A DNA stretch of 64,000 nt from Leeia speluncae (GTDB taxonomy: Bacteria; Pseudomonadota; Gammaproteobacteria; Burkholderiales; Leeiaceae). A program made the position numbers and the translations under genes. The notes under the pieces are model-generated. The model ran no database searches and was not told the DNA's origin. It worked only from the letters and a program-made list of their open reading frames with translations. The stretch covers positions 372,001-436,000 of the forward strand of contig NZ_JAJBZT010000001.1 of NCBI RefSeq assembly GCF_020564625.1, in the 5' to 3' direction. Positions 46,072 to 53,891 of the stretch are shown piece by piece. Position 1 is the first letter of the stretch; the number at the start of each line of letters is the position of its first letter.

Positions 46072-47732
46072 CAATTTGGCGCTCCATAGTAATCATTCAT
46101 TTTTTGACCAGCCCTTGCACGGCCCGTCGTTTTGATGCCAGAAGAAGAGAAACCACTGTTGGCAGCTGCCCACAACATCTGCAGGGCATCCGGGCCATCG
46201 TCATGGTCGGCTTTAGGGAAGTGTCTTAACTGATCAATCAATGTGGATTGGTCAGGCCCCAGACGAATCAATCCATTGGCCATATGTGGTTGCAGGGTTT
46301 CAATACGTAGGATTTTGTCTGCGTTTGGTTGCACTGCTCTGGCCGGTACAGGAATACCTGCTTTGGCTGCACGTTTCACCAGCTCCGTGCGCAGGAACTC
46401 CTGAAACTGAATAGTCTCAATCACCCACAAAATGCAGCGGTACTGCTTCTGTAATTCAATGATGTCGCTGATGATGCGGTCTGGCAGGCGTTTGCGGATA
46501 CCTGCTTCCACTACATCCAGAATGCCGGTCTCTCGGTTAAAACCGCCAACCAGCAGCGCAGACGGGTCACGTGAGTTACCCGCCTTACCCAAGGAGGGGT
46601 CACAAGCACCAAAGAAGATCCACTCTCTAAGACGGTTGACCCAGAACTGGATACATTCAGCAAACGGTGCATCATCGCCAGATAACGGATCGTTCTGCTG
46701 TTCTGAATCAAAGGCCGCTTTACCATCTCGTGCCCGTTTGATCATTAGCTTGTAGAAGGTGGTACCGCCGGGCCAACAAATCTTGACCCCAGCATCCATC
46801 TCCAGCTTGTGGGTTTCGTAGAAAGCTTTGGCGACTTCCTCACCGAGATTGAGTAGCGCCTCTTGCCATTTGTCCCACAGATCCATTCTTTCTGGCCATT
46901 GCTCAACCGCTTTAAACTTCTTACCGCTCCACAGCGGGTTTTTTAAGAGCCTTGCCAGTACTGAGTCGTAGTGCAGGATGGTGCCGATAATAAACACGTC
47001 TAGGCTGTCATCTGCATAGCCAAGAGATAGCAATGACTTAGTGATCCAAGACATCAACTTGTCGCGTTGCTCCGGGCTACGCACGTTTTCATCGTTCTCT
47101 AAGTCATCACCGATTACTAGATCGGGGCGGTAAGCCCCATGGCGTCGACCACGGATTTTTTTACCAGAACCAAACACCTCAACCTTTGCCCCATTAGCCG
47201 TTACGATCGTGCCAACCTGCCAGACATTGGTTCGCCCCATCGCCTCCGGATAGTCCAGTTTTAGGCGGGGGTTAAATTCTAACTCTGCCTTGATGGCTTC
47301 TAGCATCGGCAATGCCTGGTCAAGCGCATCCATCACAATTAATGGGTATACCTTCCTGCCTGTGACGATGCACCAGATCGTGCCAATCTGCGTAATGATG
47401 GTGGACTTGGCATGGCCACGAGGGGCCGCCACCGCATCATGATCACCGATATCGTTGTCGACCACTTCCTGAAAGCGATCAAACAGATACTCATGCACGG
47501 TCGCTGGATCATGCTTCACGTAGTGGGGGAAGTAAGTTTGTGCAAATAGCCGGAAGCTGCCATGCGTTGCCTCTCGACGGGCAAGGCTTGCCTTGGGATC
47601 TGGATCAAACCCATCACACGAAGTCTCAATCTGCAATTGATACTGTGCAGAAAGTTCCGCCATTTGCTGGAGGAACTCTTTCTTGGTGAGGCGGGTGTTA
47701 GTGCGTGTTCTGGTGCTGGCTGACTTGGTCAT
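46071..47732 (-). CDS. Terminase large subunit (Mu gp28-like)
   Basis: 553 residues from the ATG at 47732, which overlaps the upstream stop (ATGA). ATPase region APRGHAKSTIITQIGTIW (Walker A-like) and DLVIGDDLENDENV. The RNase H-like nuclease part includes IFFGACDPSLGKAGNSRDPSALLVGG. Packages phage DNA by headful, cutting in flanking host DNA as in Mu. Confidence 0.92.
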   Translation of the reverse strand: MTKSASTRTRTNTRLTKKEFLQQMAELSAQYQLQIETSCDGFDPDPKASLARREATHGSFRLFAQTYFPHYVKHDPATVHEYLFDRFQEVVDNDIGDHDAVAAPRGHAKSTIITQIGTIWCIVTGRKVYPLIVMDALDQALPMLEAIKAELEFNPRLKLDYPEAMGRTNVWQVGTIVTANGAKVEVFGSGKKIRGRRHGAYRPDLVIGDDLENDENVRSPEQRDKLMSWITKSLLSLGYADDSLDVFIIGTILHYDSVLARLLKNPLWSGKKFKAVEQWPERMDLWDKWQEALLNLGEEVAKAFYETHKLEMDAGVKICWPGGTTFYKLMIKRARDGKAAFDSEQQNDPLSGDDAPFAECIQFWVNRLREWIFFGACDPSLGKAGNSRDPSALLVGGFNRETGILDVVEAGIRKRLPDRIISDIIELQKQYRCILWVIETIQFQEFLRTELVKRAAKAGIPVPARAVQPNADKILRIETLQPHMANGLIRLGPDQSTLIDQLRHFPKADHDDGPDALQMLWAAANSGFSSSGIKTTGRARAGQKMNDYYGAPN

Positions 47733-47881
47733 TTTAGATTTTCCGGGGCGCATCCATACACTTGGTCACCAACATAGAATGCACCAAGCTTGGTGCACTC
47801 GGTGCCGACCGCTTGATGGGCAAATATCCATCCCAAGACAAAGCCAATGATCACAAGCCAGACGGGATGCACCTTATCCAT
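47729..47881 (-). CDS. Small membrane protein between terminase genes
   Basis: 50 residues (MDKVHPVWLVIIGFVLGWIF and onward): one N-terminal transmembrane helix and a short periplasmic or cytoplasmic tail with two cysteines. Overlaps the DUF1804 gene by 8 bp and the terminase by 4 bp, so it is clearly part of the operon. Function unknown; a lysis or packaging accessory is possible. Confidence 0.65.
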   Translation of the reverse strand: MDKVHPVWLVIIGFVLGWIFAHQAVGTECTKLGAFYVGDQVYGCAPENLK

Positions 47882-48374
47882 AGCTACGCGCCAATTCATC
47901 AGCAAACGGTTCCAGAATCTCGGCAAAGGCTTGCACATGCTTGGGATACTTAGTTCGCACGAACTCAGCCAGCTGCTGTACCACTTCCATGGCGGTCGCC
48001 AGTTCTGAGGTTTCCGGCATGATCTTCTTACTGGCCGAGATAGTCTTGTTATAGGCATCTGCCAGACTGGACAGCATCTGCACCTTGGTTGCCGAGGGGA
48101 TAGATGTGTCCAGATTCAGGGTTTCAATGGTGGATTGATACTGCAGCACCATGCCGTTCAGCATCTGACGGGCAATATCCTCAATTGCTCCGCCAGCCAT
48201 CATCTGTGCGGAACGAAGCTTGTCCCAATCATCGCCAGATTCTTCGGAGTCTGACTTCCAGCGGCGGGCGGTACCATAGGCTACGCCTGCACGTGCTGCA
48301 GCTACTTCCAGACTCAATCGATCCCGGATGTAATAGGCACGTACTGCCTCACGTACTTCTTTGCCATGGGCCAT
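47874..48374 (-). CDS. DUF1804 family protein, probable terminase small subunit
   Basis: 166 residues. RLSLEVAAARAGVAYGTARRWK is a helix-turn-helix, followed by SGDDWDKLRSAQMMAGGAIEDIARQ-type sequence and ILEPFADELARSYG, all DUF1804 hallmarks. The HTH and position before the large terminase suggest it recognises the packaging site. Confidence 0.87.
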   Translation of the reverse strand: MAHGKEVREAVRAYYIRDRLSLEVAAARAGVAYGTARRWKSDSEESGDDWDKLRSAQMMAGGAIEDIARQMLNGMVLQYQSTIETLNLDTSIPSATKVQMLSSLADAYNKTISASKKIMPETSELATAMEVVQQLAEFVRTKYPKHVQAFAEILEPFADELARSYG

Positions 48375-48376
48375 AC

Positions 48377-48586
48377 TTACAACCCCAACTTAATTCTGGC
48401 CACTAGGATGCCGCAGGCGGCAATAGCCCCTGCGCTAGCTCCAGCGGCTGCACCATAGACCACCGCTTTCTTGACCGCACGGCGTTCAATCTCGGCCATG
48501 TCCTGTTGAATCGTGTCCAACTTGCCGTCGATGCGTTTGAGCAGCGCCAGCTCTTGTGATTCTTGGTTGTTTTTATCGCTCATCAT
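48377..48586 (-). CDS. Small phage membrane protein
   Basis: 69 residues: an amphipathic coiled N-terminus (ELALLKRIDGKLDTIQQDMAEIERR) and a C-terminal hydrophobic helix (VVYGAAAGASAGAIAACGIL). Typical of the small ORFs between DksA-like and terminase genes in Mu-like phages. Function unknown. Confidence 0.7.
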   Translation of the reverse strand: MMSDKNNQESQELALLKRIDGKLDTIQQDMAEIERRAVKKAVVYGAAAGASAGAIAACGILVARIKLGL

Positions 48587-48885
48587 GGCCTCTTAGCCAG
48601 TTGGTTAGAAATTTCGGTGACCTTGCCATCAATCACCTTCATTTGTTCCAGGATACGGTCTTCACCCACGCGGTAATCATCCTTGCGGACATAGTTACCC
48701 ATCACCTCAATCTGAAAGTGATGCAACTCCTGTCGTACTGCATGAGCGGATTCCGAAGCGGATTTTGCGGCAGCTTTTGCACCGTCAGAATCTTGTGAAA
48801 CTCGCCTGATCCAGATCCCGCCAAAGAGTGCGATCAAGGCCAGCGCAATCGGCCATAGCACGACATAGACGCTTGAATTACCCAT
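48583..48885 (-). CDS. DUF2730 family protein (Mu gp25-like)
   Basis: 100 residues from MGNSSVYVVLWPIALALIALFGGIW-type N-terminal helix, then a coiled region (VGEDRILEQMKVIDGKVTEISNQLAKR). Located where Mu gp25 lies. Its start overlaps the DksA-like stop. Confidence 0.78.
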   Translation of the reverse strand: MGNSSVYVVLWPIALALIALFGGIWIRRVSQDSDGAKAAAKSASESAHAVRQELHHFQIEVMGNYVRKDDYRVGEDRILEQMKVIDGKVTEISNQLAKRP

Positions 48886-49093
48886 GACGGCGACGCTCCC
48901 AAAGTGATTGGCAATGCACACAGCGTTGGCAGCCTGGTGCGGCTAAACGTCGTTTCATCGGGATAACATCCCCACAGTCATTGCAGTACTCGGCTGATTC
49001 GCCATCTGAATGGGTACATTCCCGTACTGCTGCAATGGCGGCATCCCTTTGGGCTTGCTCCAGATCGCTGGCCCGATCAAATACATCAGTCAT
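48878..49093 (-). CDS. TraR/DksA-type zinc finger protein
   Basis: 71 residues. The C4 zinc finger is CNDCGDVIP followed by PGCQRCVHCQ. Small DksA-like proteins of phages and plasmids can bind the RNA polymerase secondary channel and alter transcription. Overlaps the Rz-like stop by 8 bp. Confidence 0.88.
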   Translation of the reverse strand: MTDVFDRASDLEQAQRDAAIAAVRECTHSDGESAEYCNDCGDVIPMKRRLAAPGCQRCVHCQSLWERRRHG

Positions 49094-49718
49094 GCGTAGT
49101 CTCCAGTTGGATCAACTGGATCAGTTGCGCCCGCTCTTGCTGGCACTGTGTTCCGGTGTCGATTGCCCAAGAGAGGAGGTCAGCTTGACTGATCCCGCTA
49201 TCGAGGAGGTCGTCCCCGCATAACCCGGTTTCAGCACTGGTCGTTGCTTCGGTTGCTGGATCATTGCTGCTGGTAGTGGTGCTTGATACACAGGCGGTGC
49301 GATCTGCACCGAAGGCGGTGTTGAGCAGCCGGACATAGCCACGAGTAAACACGGCACGAGGGATAGGTACAGCAGTCGCCGCAGGCGAGGTTTTATAAAC
49401 AGTCGTGACATAAGGCACCTTCTTTTGCAGGAGATTTTGCACATCAGCTAATTGCTGCTGAGTGGTTGCCAGCTCACTGGCCAGTGCATTTCCTCGTTTG
49501 ATTTCAGCGATTAGCTTGGTTGCAGCAGCATTCACGGCCTTGGCATAGGTTTTGTCGTACTCGCCACGCAGCTGGGCAATCGCGGCATCTCCTTTGGCTT
49601 TTGCTTCCCCGTAGCCAGAAGAATGGCCATAGAAATACCCACCCAGCAGGGCCATGAGTGAGATGGCAATAATCACCAAGTTCTCTTTGATCCAGTCCAA
49701 AGGGGAGAAACTAAACAT
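49086..49718 (-). CDS. Rz-like inner-membrane spanin
   Basis: 210 residues from MFSFSPLDWIKENLVI (ATG 49718). One N-terminal membrane helix (13-29), then a periplasmic coiled coil (GDAAIAQLRGEYDKTYAKAVN, LASELATTQQQLADVQNLLQKK). It spans the periplasm and fuses membranes with its Rz1 partner, encoded in another frame inside this gene. It directly follows the endolysin. Confidence 0.85.
   Translation of the reverse strand: MFSFSPLDWIKENLVIIAISLMALLGGYFYGHSSGYGEAKAKGDAAIAQLRGEYDKTYAKAVNAAATKLIAEIKRGNALASELATTQQQLADVQNLLQKKVPYVTTVYKTSPAATAVPIPRAVFTRGYVRLLNTAFGADRTACVSSTTTSSNDPATEATTSAETGLCGDDLLDSGISQADLLSWAIDTGTQCQQERAQLIQLIQLETTHD
49121..49411 (-). CDS. Rz1-like outer-membrane spanin lipoprotein, nested in Rz
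   Basis: 96 residues from MSRLFIKPRLRRLLY. Basic N-terminus, hydrophobic core and lipobox AMSGC with Cys29 as the lipidation site. The mature protein is Pro-rich (APPVYQAPLP, QQPKQRPVLKPG), the classic Rz1 design. Wholly contained in the Rz gene in a different frame. Confidence 0.85.
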   Translation of the reverse strand: MSRLFIKPRLRRLLYLSLVPCLLVAMSGCSTPPSVQIAPPVYQAPLPAAMIQQPKQRPVLKPGYAGTTSSIAGSVKLTSSLGQSTPEHSASKSGRN

Positions 49719-50334
49719 GGCATACCCCCTGACCAAACCCAGCCTGGATATACAGTGGCTCAAACTTACCGATAATGACCTGCGGATACCCTCGGTTTTC
49801 TTGGAAGGCTGCTGCCGTTCTGCCTGCATTGGATGGGGTAACTTCCGCCGCAATCAGGCGGTTTGCGCCTGCTTTAGTCGCCTTGGCCTGATCGCGATAC
49901 ACCCAGCCAAGTCCGCCGTTATAAGCCCACAGTGCCATCCACATCCGATTGCAACGGTCTTTTGCCTTGATGTGGTCATATAGATGCTTGTCGTAGATCA
50001 CCAAGGCACGCATTGACCAGGCTGGATTGGTTGCTGTTGCGCCATCACCCCGCAGACTTGGATAGGCATCACGAATCCAACTAGCGGTTGCAGGCATAAA
50101 CTGAGCGATACCAATTGCCCCGACAGGTGAGGTAGCGTTTTCACGCCAGCGAGACTCCTGGTGGATCTGGGCCGCAAAGGTGGCGACCGGTGCATCCAGC
50201 CCCCAAAAGGCATGGGCTTCCCGAGTCAGTTGGGCGCGGTGCCTAAGCGCATTGGCTGGCACCTCGGCAAATGCCTGGTGAACAGCCAGCAGGCCGAACA
50301 CCAGATAGAGTAGTAGGTAACGAACCGGCATCAT
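49711..50334 (-). CDS. Lytic transglycosylase endolysin
   Basis: 207 residues. A signal-like N-terminal helix (2-23, ending AFA) is followed by an SLT-type catalytic domain: QIHQESRW with predicted catalytic Glu60, then SPVGAIGIAQFMPATA and WAYNGGLGWV. Cleaves peptidoglycan for lysis. Sits between the holin and spanin genes. Confidence 0.9.
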   Translation of the reverse strand: MMPVRYLLLYLVFGLLAVHQAFAEVPANALRHRAQLTREAHAFWGLDAPVATFAAQIHQESRWRENATSPVGAIGIAQFMPATASWIRDAYPSLRGDGATATNPAWSMRALVIYDKHLYDHIKAKDRCNRMWMALWAYNGGLGWVYRDQAKATKAGANRLIAAEVTPSNAGRTAAAFQENRGYPQVIIGKFEPLYIQAGFGQGVCHV

Positions 50335-50696
50335 TACAGCCCCAAACCTACACCCAGCACGATGGCTGCAATGATGATGGCGCGACGAAGCATGGCGAGG
50401 GAGTAGACCAACTCATAACCCTCGGCAATTTGGATATCAGCCCCCTGTGCATTCTTACCAAAGAATTGCAGGTGGTATTTCCAGTCAGGGGTCTCGAGAT
50501 AACTATCCGGGCGGGCATACGGGAACACTGCACGGTCAATCCAATAGCCAATTACTGCTGCTGCTGTGACCAGGGATAACTTGTAGACAAAGGTGATGGT
50601 CTGCTCTGGATGGATCAGATAAACCAGCCCGATCAACAGCAGTGCAAAAAGAATCGTGAAAGTAAGGCGGGGTAAACGATAGGCTGAATCATTCAT
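50334..50696 (-). CDS. Putative holin (Mu-like)
   Basis: 120 residues with three hydrophobic segments (about 12-28, 36-58, 101-120). YKLSLVTAAAVIGYWIDRAVFPYARPD matches the putative phage holin family of Mu-like phages. Overlaps the endolysin start by one base. Confidence 0.83.
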   Translation of the reverse strand: MNDSAYRLPRLTFTILFALLLIGLVYLIHPEQTITFVYKLSLVTAAAVIGYWIDRAVFPYARPDSYLETPDWKYHLQFFGKNAQGADIQIAEGYELVYSLAMLRRAIIIAAIVLGVGLGL

Positions 50697-50887
50697 GCAG
50701 CGGGCTCCTTGGGAGAGGTTGATGTGAATTTACTAGGGGTAAAAGCACATGCCGCACTGCGTGAACGGGCAATCCATTCTGGATCAAACCGACATTGACC
50801 GTATCCAGCCAGATCGGCTAGTCGCGTCTTGGGTTTTTTGAAGTGGTTACAGCGACCACAAACAGAAAGGGCACATGATTTTTGCAT
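50693..50887 (-). CDS. Small Cys-containing phage protein at the head of the late operon
   Basis: 64 residues with CALSVCGRCNHFK and GYGQCRFD, giving four cysteines that could form a zinc knuckle. First gene after the predicted lysis promoter; overlaps the holin start by 4 bp. Function unknown; similar small proteins precede holins in other Mu-like prophages. Confidence 0.7.
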   Translation of the reverse strand: MQKSCALSVCGRCNHFKKPKTRLADLAGYGQCRFDPEWIARSRSAACAFTPSKFTSTSPKEPAA

Positions 50888-50908
50888 GTGCCCATCATAA
50901 AATGATGC

Positions 50909-50937
50909 TAACTATCGACCCACGGGAAGGGTGTCAG
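50909..50937 (-). promoter_or_regulatory. Predicted phage late promoter (lysis operon, Plys position)
   Basis: CTGACA (50932-50937), 17-nt spacer, TAGTTA (50909-50914), with upstream GGATACCCA as at the other two sites. Reads into the lysis and packaging genes. In Mu, Plys at this position needs the C activator. Confidence 0.6.
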
Positions 50938-50945
50938 TGGGTATC

Positions 50946-50989
50946 CTTACTGCATATTATCTTTGGATGAATGTGAATCATGCAGTAAG
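50946..50989. promoter_or_regulatory. Inverted repeat between divergent promoters
   Basis: CTTACTGCAT (50946-50955) and ATGCAGTAAG (50980-50989) are perfect 10-bp arms 24 bp apart. They lie just upstream of the leftward lysis promoter and overlap the likely rightward promoter of the 51021 gene, so they may be paired activator or repressor sites. Confidence 0.6.
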
Positions 50990-51020
50990 ATTAATTATCT
51001 AACTGACATTTAGAAATGCA

Positions 51021-51482
51021 ATGAACATTAAACAACGCCTTCCGATCATTGGTGGCATCACTGTTGGGGTGCTGGTATTTTTTTATATGAACAGCATGCT
51101 CAGTATTTCGCGAGAACCTGAAACTGTAGAGCAAGCGCAAGAGGCTATTTCGGGAACATGGACTTACACTGATCCAATAAACATCAATGATTCGAATCAG
51201 TTTCCTGAGCAGTGGGTTAAGTATGTGATTGATCCTAATGGTTCAATGCAAGTATTCTATGCATCGCCATCTGATAGCTCTTGGGGACATCCACAAACAT
51301 GCCCTTACAAAGTCACGACTGGAAAATATTCAGATACAGGAGAGCGATGGTTTGGTATTCGTAGTGTCTGTGACTCTGTGATTTCTGTTTTGTATAAAAA
51401 GGGAAACTTAGTTCTCCATCACCTCTCGTATGAAATGGTTGGAAAAATGGAAAAGGGCGACAAGTTTCCATTCTCGAAATAA
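51021..51482 (+). CDS. Cargo gene 3: membrane-anchored protein, unknown function
   Basis: 153 residues on the plus strand, opposite to all neighbouring phage genes. N-terminal helix (about 9-27) and then a soluble, probably periplasmic beta-rich domain (SGTWTYTDPININD, VKYVIDPNGSMQVFYA, YKVTTGKYSDTGERWFGIRS) with two Cys. It sits between the early and late regions with its own terminator. It fits a lysogeny-expressed moron; no family recognised. Confidence 0.75.
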   Translation: MNIKQRLPIIGGITVGVLVFFYMNSMLSISREPETVEQAQEAISGTWTYTDPININDSNQFPEQWVKYVIDPNGSMQVFYASPSDSSWGHPQTCPYKVTTGKYSDTGERWFGIRSVCDSVISVLYKKGNLVLHHLSYEMVGKMEKGDKFPFSK

Positions 51483-51486
51483 AAAT

Positions 51487-51511
51487 AAGCCCCTTTAGCA
51501 GGGGCTTTCTT
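51487..51511. terminator. Bidirectional terminator between cargo gene 3 and the Mor-like gene
   Basis: AAGCCCC, loop TTTAGCA, GGGGCTT followed by TCTT; A-rich sequence on the other side allows function in both directions. It separates the convergent genes ending at 51482 and 51510. Confidence 0.75.
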
Positions 51512-51965
51512 AAAACAAACTGATCTGTTGTGCGTTAACAGATACTTTATCGACTTCTTTCAGTATTCGCCAAATCATCCGGTCGCTCAGACCAAAAGAA
51601 GTGGCCAAGTTGGCCACGGTTGCATTGACGCCGATTTCGTTCGAGTGTTTATCGAACTCAGTTCGTATCATCCGGTTCCTAGTTTCACGAATGGCATCTT
51701 TACAGTTAGGGATGTATAGCGCTTCACCCCCAAAGTGCTTGGTGAGGATGTCAGCCGCAAGGATACCCACTTCTTCGGCAATGGCCTGATAGCGGATATT
51801 GCCTGCAAAGGTCTTGTTTTTTGAGATTGGGAAAGTCTGCCCGCCATAGCGTTCAACCAATAGCAGCGTCTTTTGCACACCGATCAGTCGAACCAATAGT
51901 TGTGCGTTCTCTGGTAGCACATGCGCTACGCTAGCAAGATCCGCAATGTTTACTCGTTGATTCAT
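51510..51965 (-). CDS. Mor transcription activator family protein
   Basis: 151 residues from MNQRVNIADLASVAHV (ATG 51965, overlapping the GemA stop). The dimerisation part contains RYGGQTFPISKNK; the C-terminal helix-turn-helix includes NEIGVNATVANLATSFGLSDRMIWRILKEV. In Mu, Mor activates middle and the related C activates late transcription. Only one family member is visible here, so it may drive the three predicted late promoters directly. Confidence 0.9.
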   Translation of the reverse strand: MNQRVNIADLASVAHVLPENAQLLVRLIGVQKTLLLVERYGGQTFPISKNKTFAGNIRYQAIAEEVGILAADILTKHFGGEALYIPNCKDAIRETRNRMIRTEFDKHSNEIGVNATVANLATSFGLSDRMIWRILKEVDKVSVNAQQISLF

Positions 51966-52360
51966 GAATGCCTCCGTTGATCGTATGTTAAAGCAGCCAC
52001 GATTTTGCGCAAATTCTCCTGCCCACACCATTCAACCCGATCTACCCCAAACATCCGTTTAGCCATTGCATCGGCGTAGGCCATTGGGCGGCCAGCATCG
52101 GCCAAGAGCGCATTGATCTTACTCATCAGGGCTTTATTGCCAGAGGCCACGCTATTCACAGTCCGCCCCGCCTTACTGGATGGCTTAAAGCCAAGACGCT
52201 TTAGCTCTGTAAATACCCCCGCTAGCCTAGTCGCCGGAATATCCTTGGCAGAACGAACACCCGCCACGCGTTGCAGCATGTCACGGTAGACGTCATCACT
52301 CATGCCAAGCTGTGATTTGGCGATGTGGATTTTAGCGAGATCGGTTTTACTCACACTCAT
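51962..52360 (-). CDS. gemA: GemA-like regulatory protein (DUF1018)
   Basis: 132 residues. DLAKIHIAKSQLGMSDDVYRDML, AGVRSAKDIPATRLAGVFTELKRLGFKP and MFGVDRVEWCGQENLRKIVAAL are the Mu gp16/GemA pattern. GemA modulates host gene expression and DNA topology in Mu. Directly precedes the Mor-like gene, as in Mu. Confidence 0.88.
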   Translation of the reverse strand: MSVSKTDLAKIHIAKSQLGMSDDVYRDMLQRVAGVRSAKDIPATRLAGVFTELKRLGFKPSSKAGRTVNSVASGNKALMSKINALLADAGRPMAYADAMAKRMFGVDRVEWCGQENLRKIVAALTYDQRRHS

Positions 52361-52428
52361 GATTTATCATCTTTCAGAAAGCACATTGTCGAGAGGGCTC
52401 AAAGAACCGTCTCGACAGTGGGTTTTCA

Positions 52429-52737
52429 TCAGATCATCTGGCCTATTGTTCGTCGGTGGATCGGGTCAGAGCGCATCCCAATGGTGCCGCCTTCGTTGTG
52501 CCTGGTATCAGTCAGCCGGATGATTCTTCCTTGGGTTTTAGAGGAATATTTTGTCTGCCAACCATCATCTAGTGGCCGTACTTTCTCTTCTGCAACCAAG
52601 TGTTGCACTGCCGTTCTGACTGATTCGGGATGAAGCAAAAGGCTTGTGCTGATATCAGTTATCGTTGCATCACGCTCTTGTAGCAGGTTAAAGATTGCTT
52701 CTTTCTTTTCTGTAAAAGTTAGGATTTTCAAAGCCAT
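52429..52737 (-). CDS. Phage winged-helix DNA-binding protein
   Basis: 102 residues. FTEKKEAIFNLLQERDATITDISTSLLLHPESVRTAVQHLVAEEKV is a clear winged helix. The C-terminal part is polar. ATG at 52737 overlaps the previous stop (TGATG). Regulatory role likely, target unknown. Confidence 0.72.
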   Translation of the reverse strand: MALKILTFTEKKEAIFNLLQERDATITDISTSLLLHPESVRTAVQHLVAEEKVRPLDDGWQTKYSSKTQGRIIRLTDTRHNEGGTIGMRSDPIHRRTIGQMI

Positions 52738-53360
52738 CACACACCAGCTTTCTTAGCGGTAAGCATTGCCCGGTCAATCATTGAGTCAAACTCCGCTTCC
52801 GTTGGATACGCTTCCTCCCCTTGCTCAGACACAATCATCGTCATCATGTTATGCATTTCGTTTTCGATGGCATAACAAAGAGGGGTATCTTCTGGAGCAA
52901 TAAAACTTTTGCGCAGGGCTTGATAGCGTGCAGCATCCTGCTCTATACCATCCGGCACGGCGGGCTTCTGTGCTGCACCAACTAGATCGTTGATTGCTAT
53001 TTCTAGTCGTTGCGCCAGTTCATCGCCGCTATTCAGAGAGGTGAACAGGTCTGCCCATTCGCGGTTTTCCAGTAGACAAACCATCTTTTCTACGTGCTGG
53101 CGCAATGTGTCCGGCATGGATGGCTGCTGATGCGTACTCTCCCTTTTGACCCTGCCGAAAAGTAGAGCAAAGGATTCTTTTAATAGCCCCGCAGAATACT
53201 TTGGAAATAACCGTGCATTGCCTCCATCAGGGCAGCAGCTTATGTAATTGTCAGCAACATCTCCCACGTGACCGCATGCTGGGCAGAATAGGATCATCTC
53301 TTCAGTTGGCTTTGCTACGCCATTAGTCTCTTGGTGATTACTCATTTCATCGGTCTCCAA
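52737..53360 (-). CDS. Phage protein with zinc-ribbon-like N-terminus
   Basis: 207 residues. MILFCPACGHVGDVADNYISCCP gives a Cys4-type ribbon near residues 25-45. Then a helical region and a C-terminal ALRKSFIAPEDTPLCYAIENEMHN-type segment. Early-region accessory gene; function not recognised. Confidence 0.65.
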   Translation of the reverse strand: METDEMSNHQETNGVAKPTEEMILFCPACGHVGDVADNYISCCPDGGNARLFPKYSAGLLKESFALLFGRVKRESTHQQPSMPDTLRQHVEKMVCLLENREWADLFTSLNSGDELAQRLEIAINDLVGAAQKPAVPDGIEQDAARYQALRKSFIAPEDTPLCYAIENEMHNMMTMIVSEQGEEAYPTEAEFDSMIDRAMLTAKKAGV

Positions 53361-53378
53361 AAATCAAATTCATCGGTG

Positions 53379-53852
53379 TCAGGCTGTTTCTGTTGCTGGT
53401 TCAATTTCACACCCTCCTAAATCATCGGTTGCTAAAATAGTCACCTCAGTGGCTACCCTGTTAATGTGTTGCAAGGCTGCTTTGCCACTAGCGAAACTCA
53501 GATCATAAGAAAAGTATTCCTTCTGCATCTTGGCGGCTTCACGTTTGCCTAGCAGTTTTTCCCATTTCTTCATTGCAGTTGGGGAATATAGATAATTCTT
53601 GCGCTTGTTTAACCACTTTTGTTCGGGATGTGAGTTCTTCCCGGAGACCCATGCCCCCTTCCATTCTCCGTTGATATAAACCACTATTCGGTACCGCAGA
53701 GACTTCGCACGTTCGACGCGGAGGGTGATCTCATCCCCATCCGCTTTTAACTTCACATACCCCCAAGCCATCGTTAACCGCTGGCTCAGGTATTCAATTT
53801 GCGCTTTTGTCAGTTTCACTTGTTTCTCCGGCTGCTCATCAGTACCCAGCAA
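53379..53852 (-). CDS. Hypothetical phage early protein
   Basis: 157 residues. Basic, mixed alpha/beta; WGYVKLKADGDEITLRVERAKSLRYRIVVYINGEWKG suggests a small beta-sheet domain, followed by a Lys-rich part. No family recognised. Lies in the early operon between the zinc-ribbon gene and the HU-like gene. Confidence 0.65.
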   Translation of the reverse strand: MLGTDEQPEKQVKLTKAQIEYLSQRLTMAWGYVKLKADGDEITLRVERAKSLRYRIVVYINGEWKGAWVSGKNSHPEQKWLNKRKNYLYSPTAMKKWEKLLGKREAAKMQKEYFSYDLSFASGKAALQHINRVATEVTILATDDLGGCEIEPATETA

Positions 53853-53891
53853 CCACGCTGGGCAGACCGCCTTCCGGCGGTTTCGCTTGGG

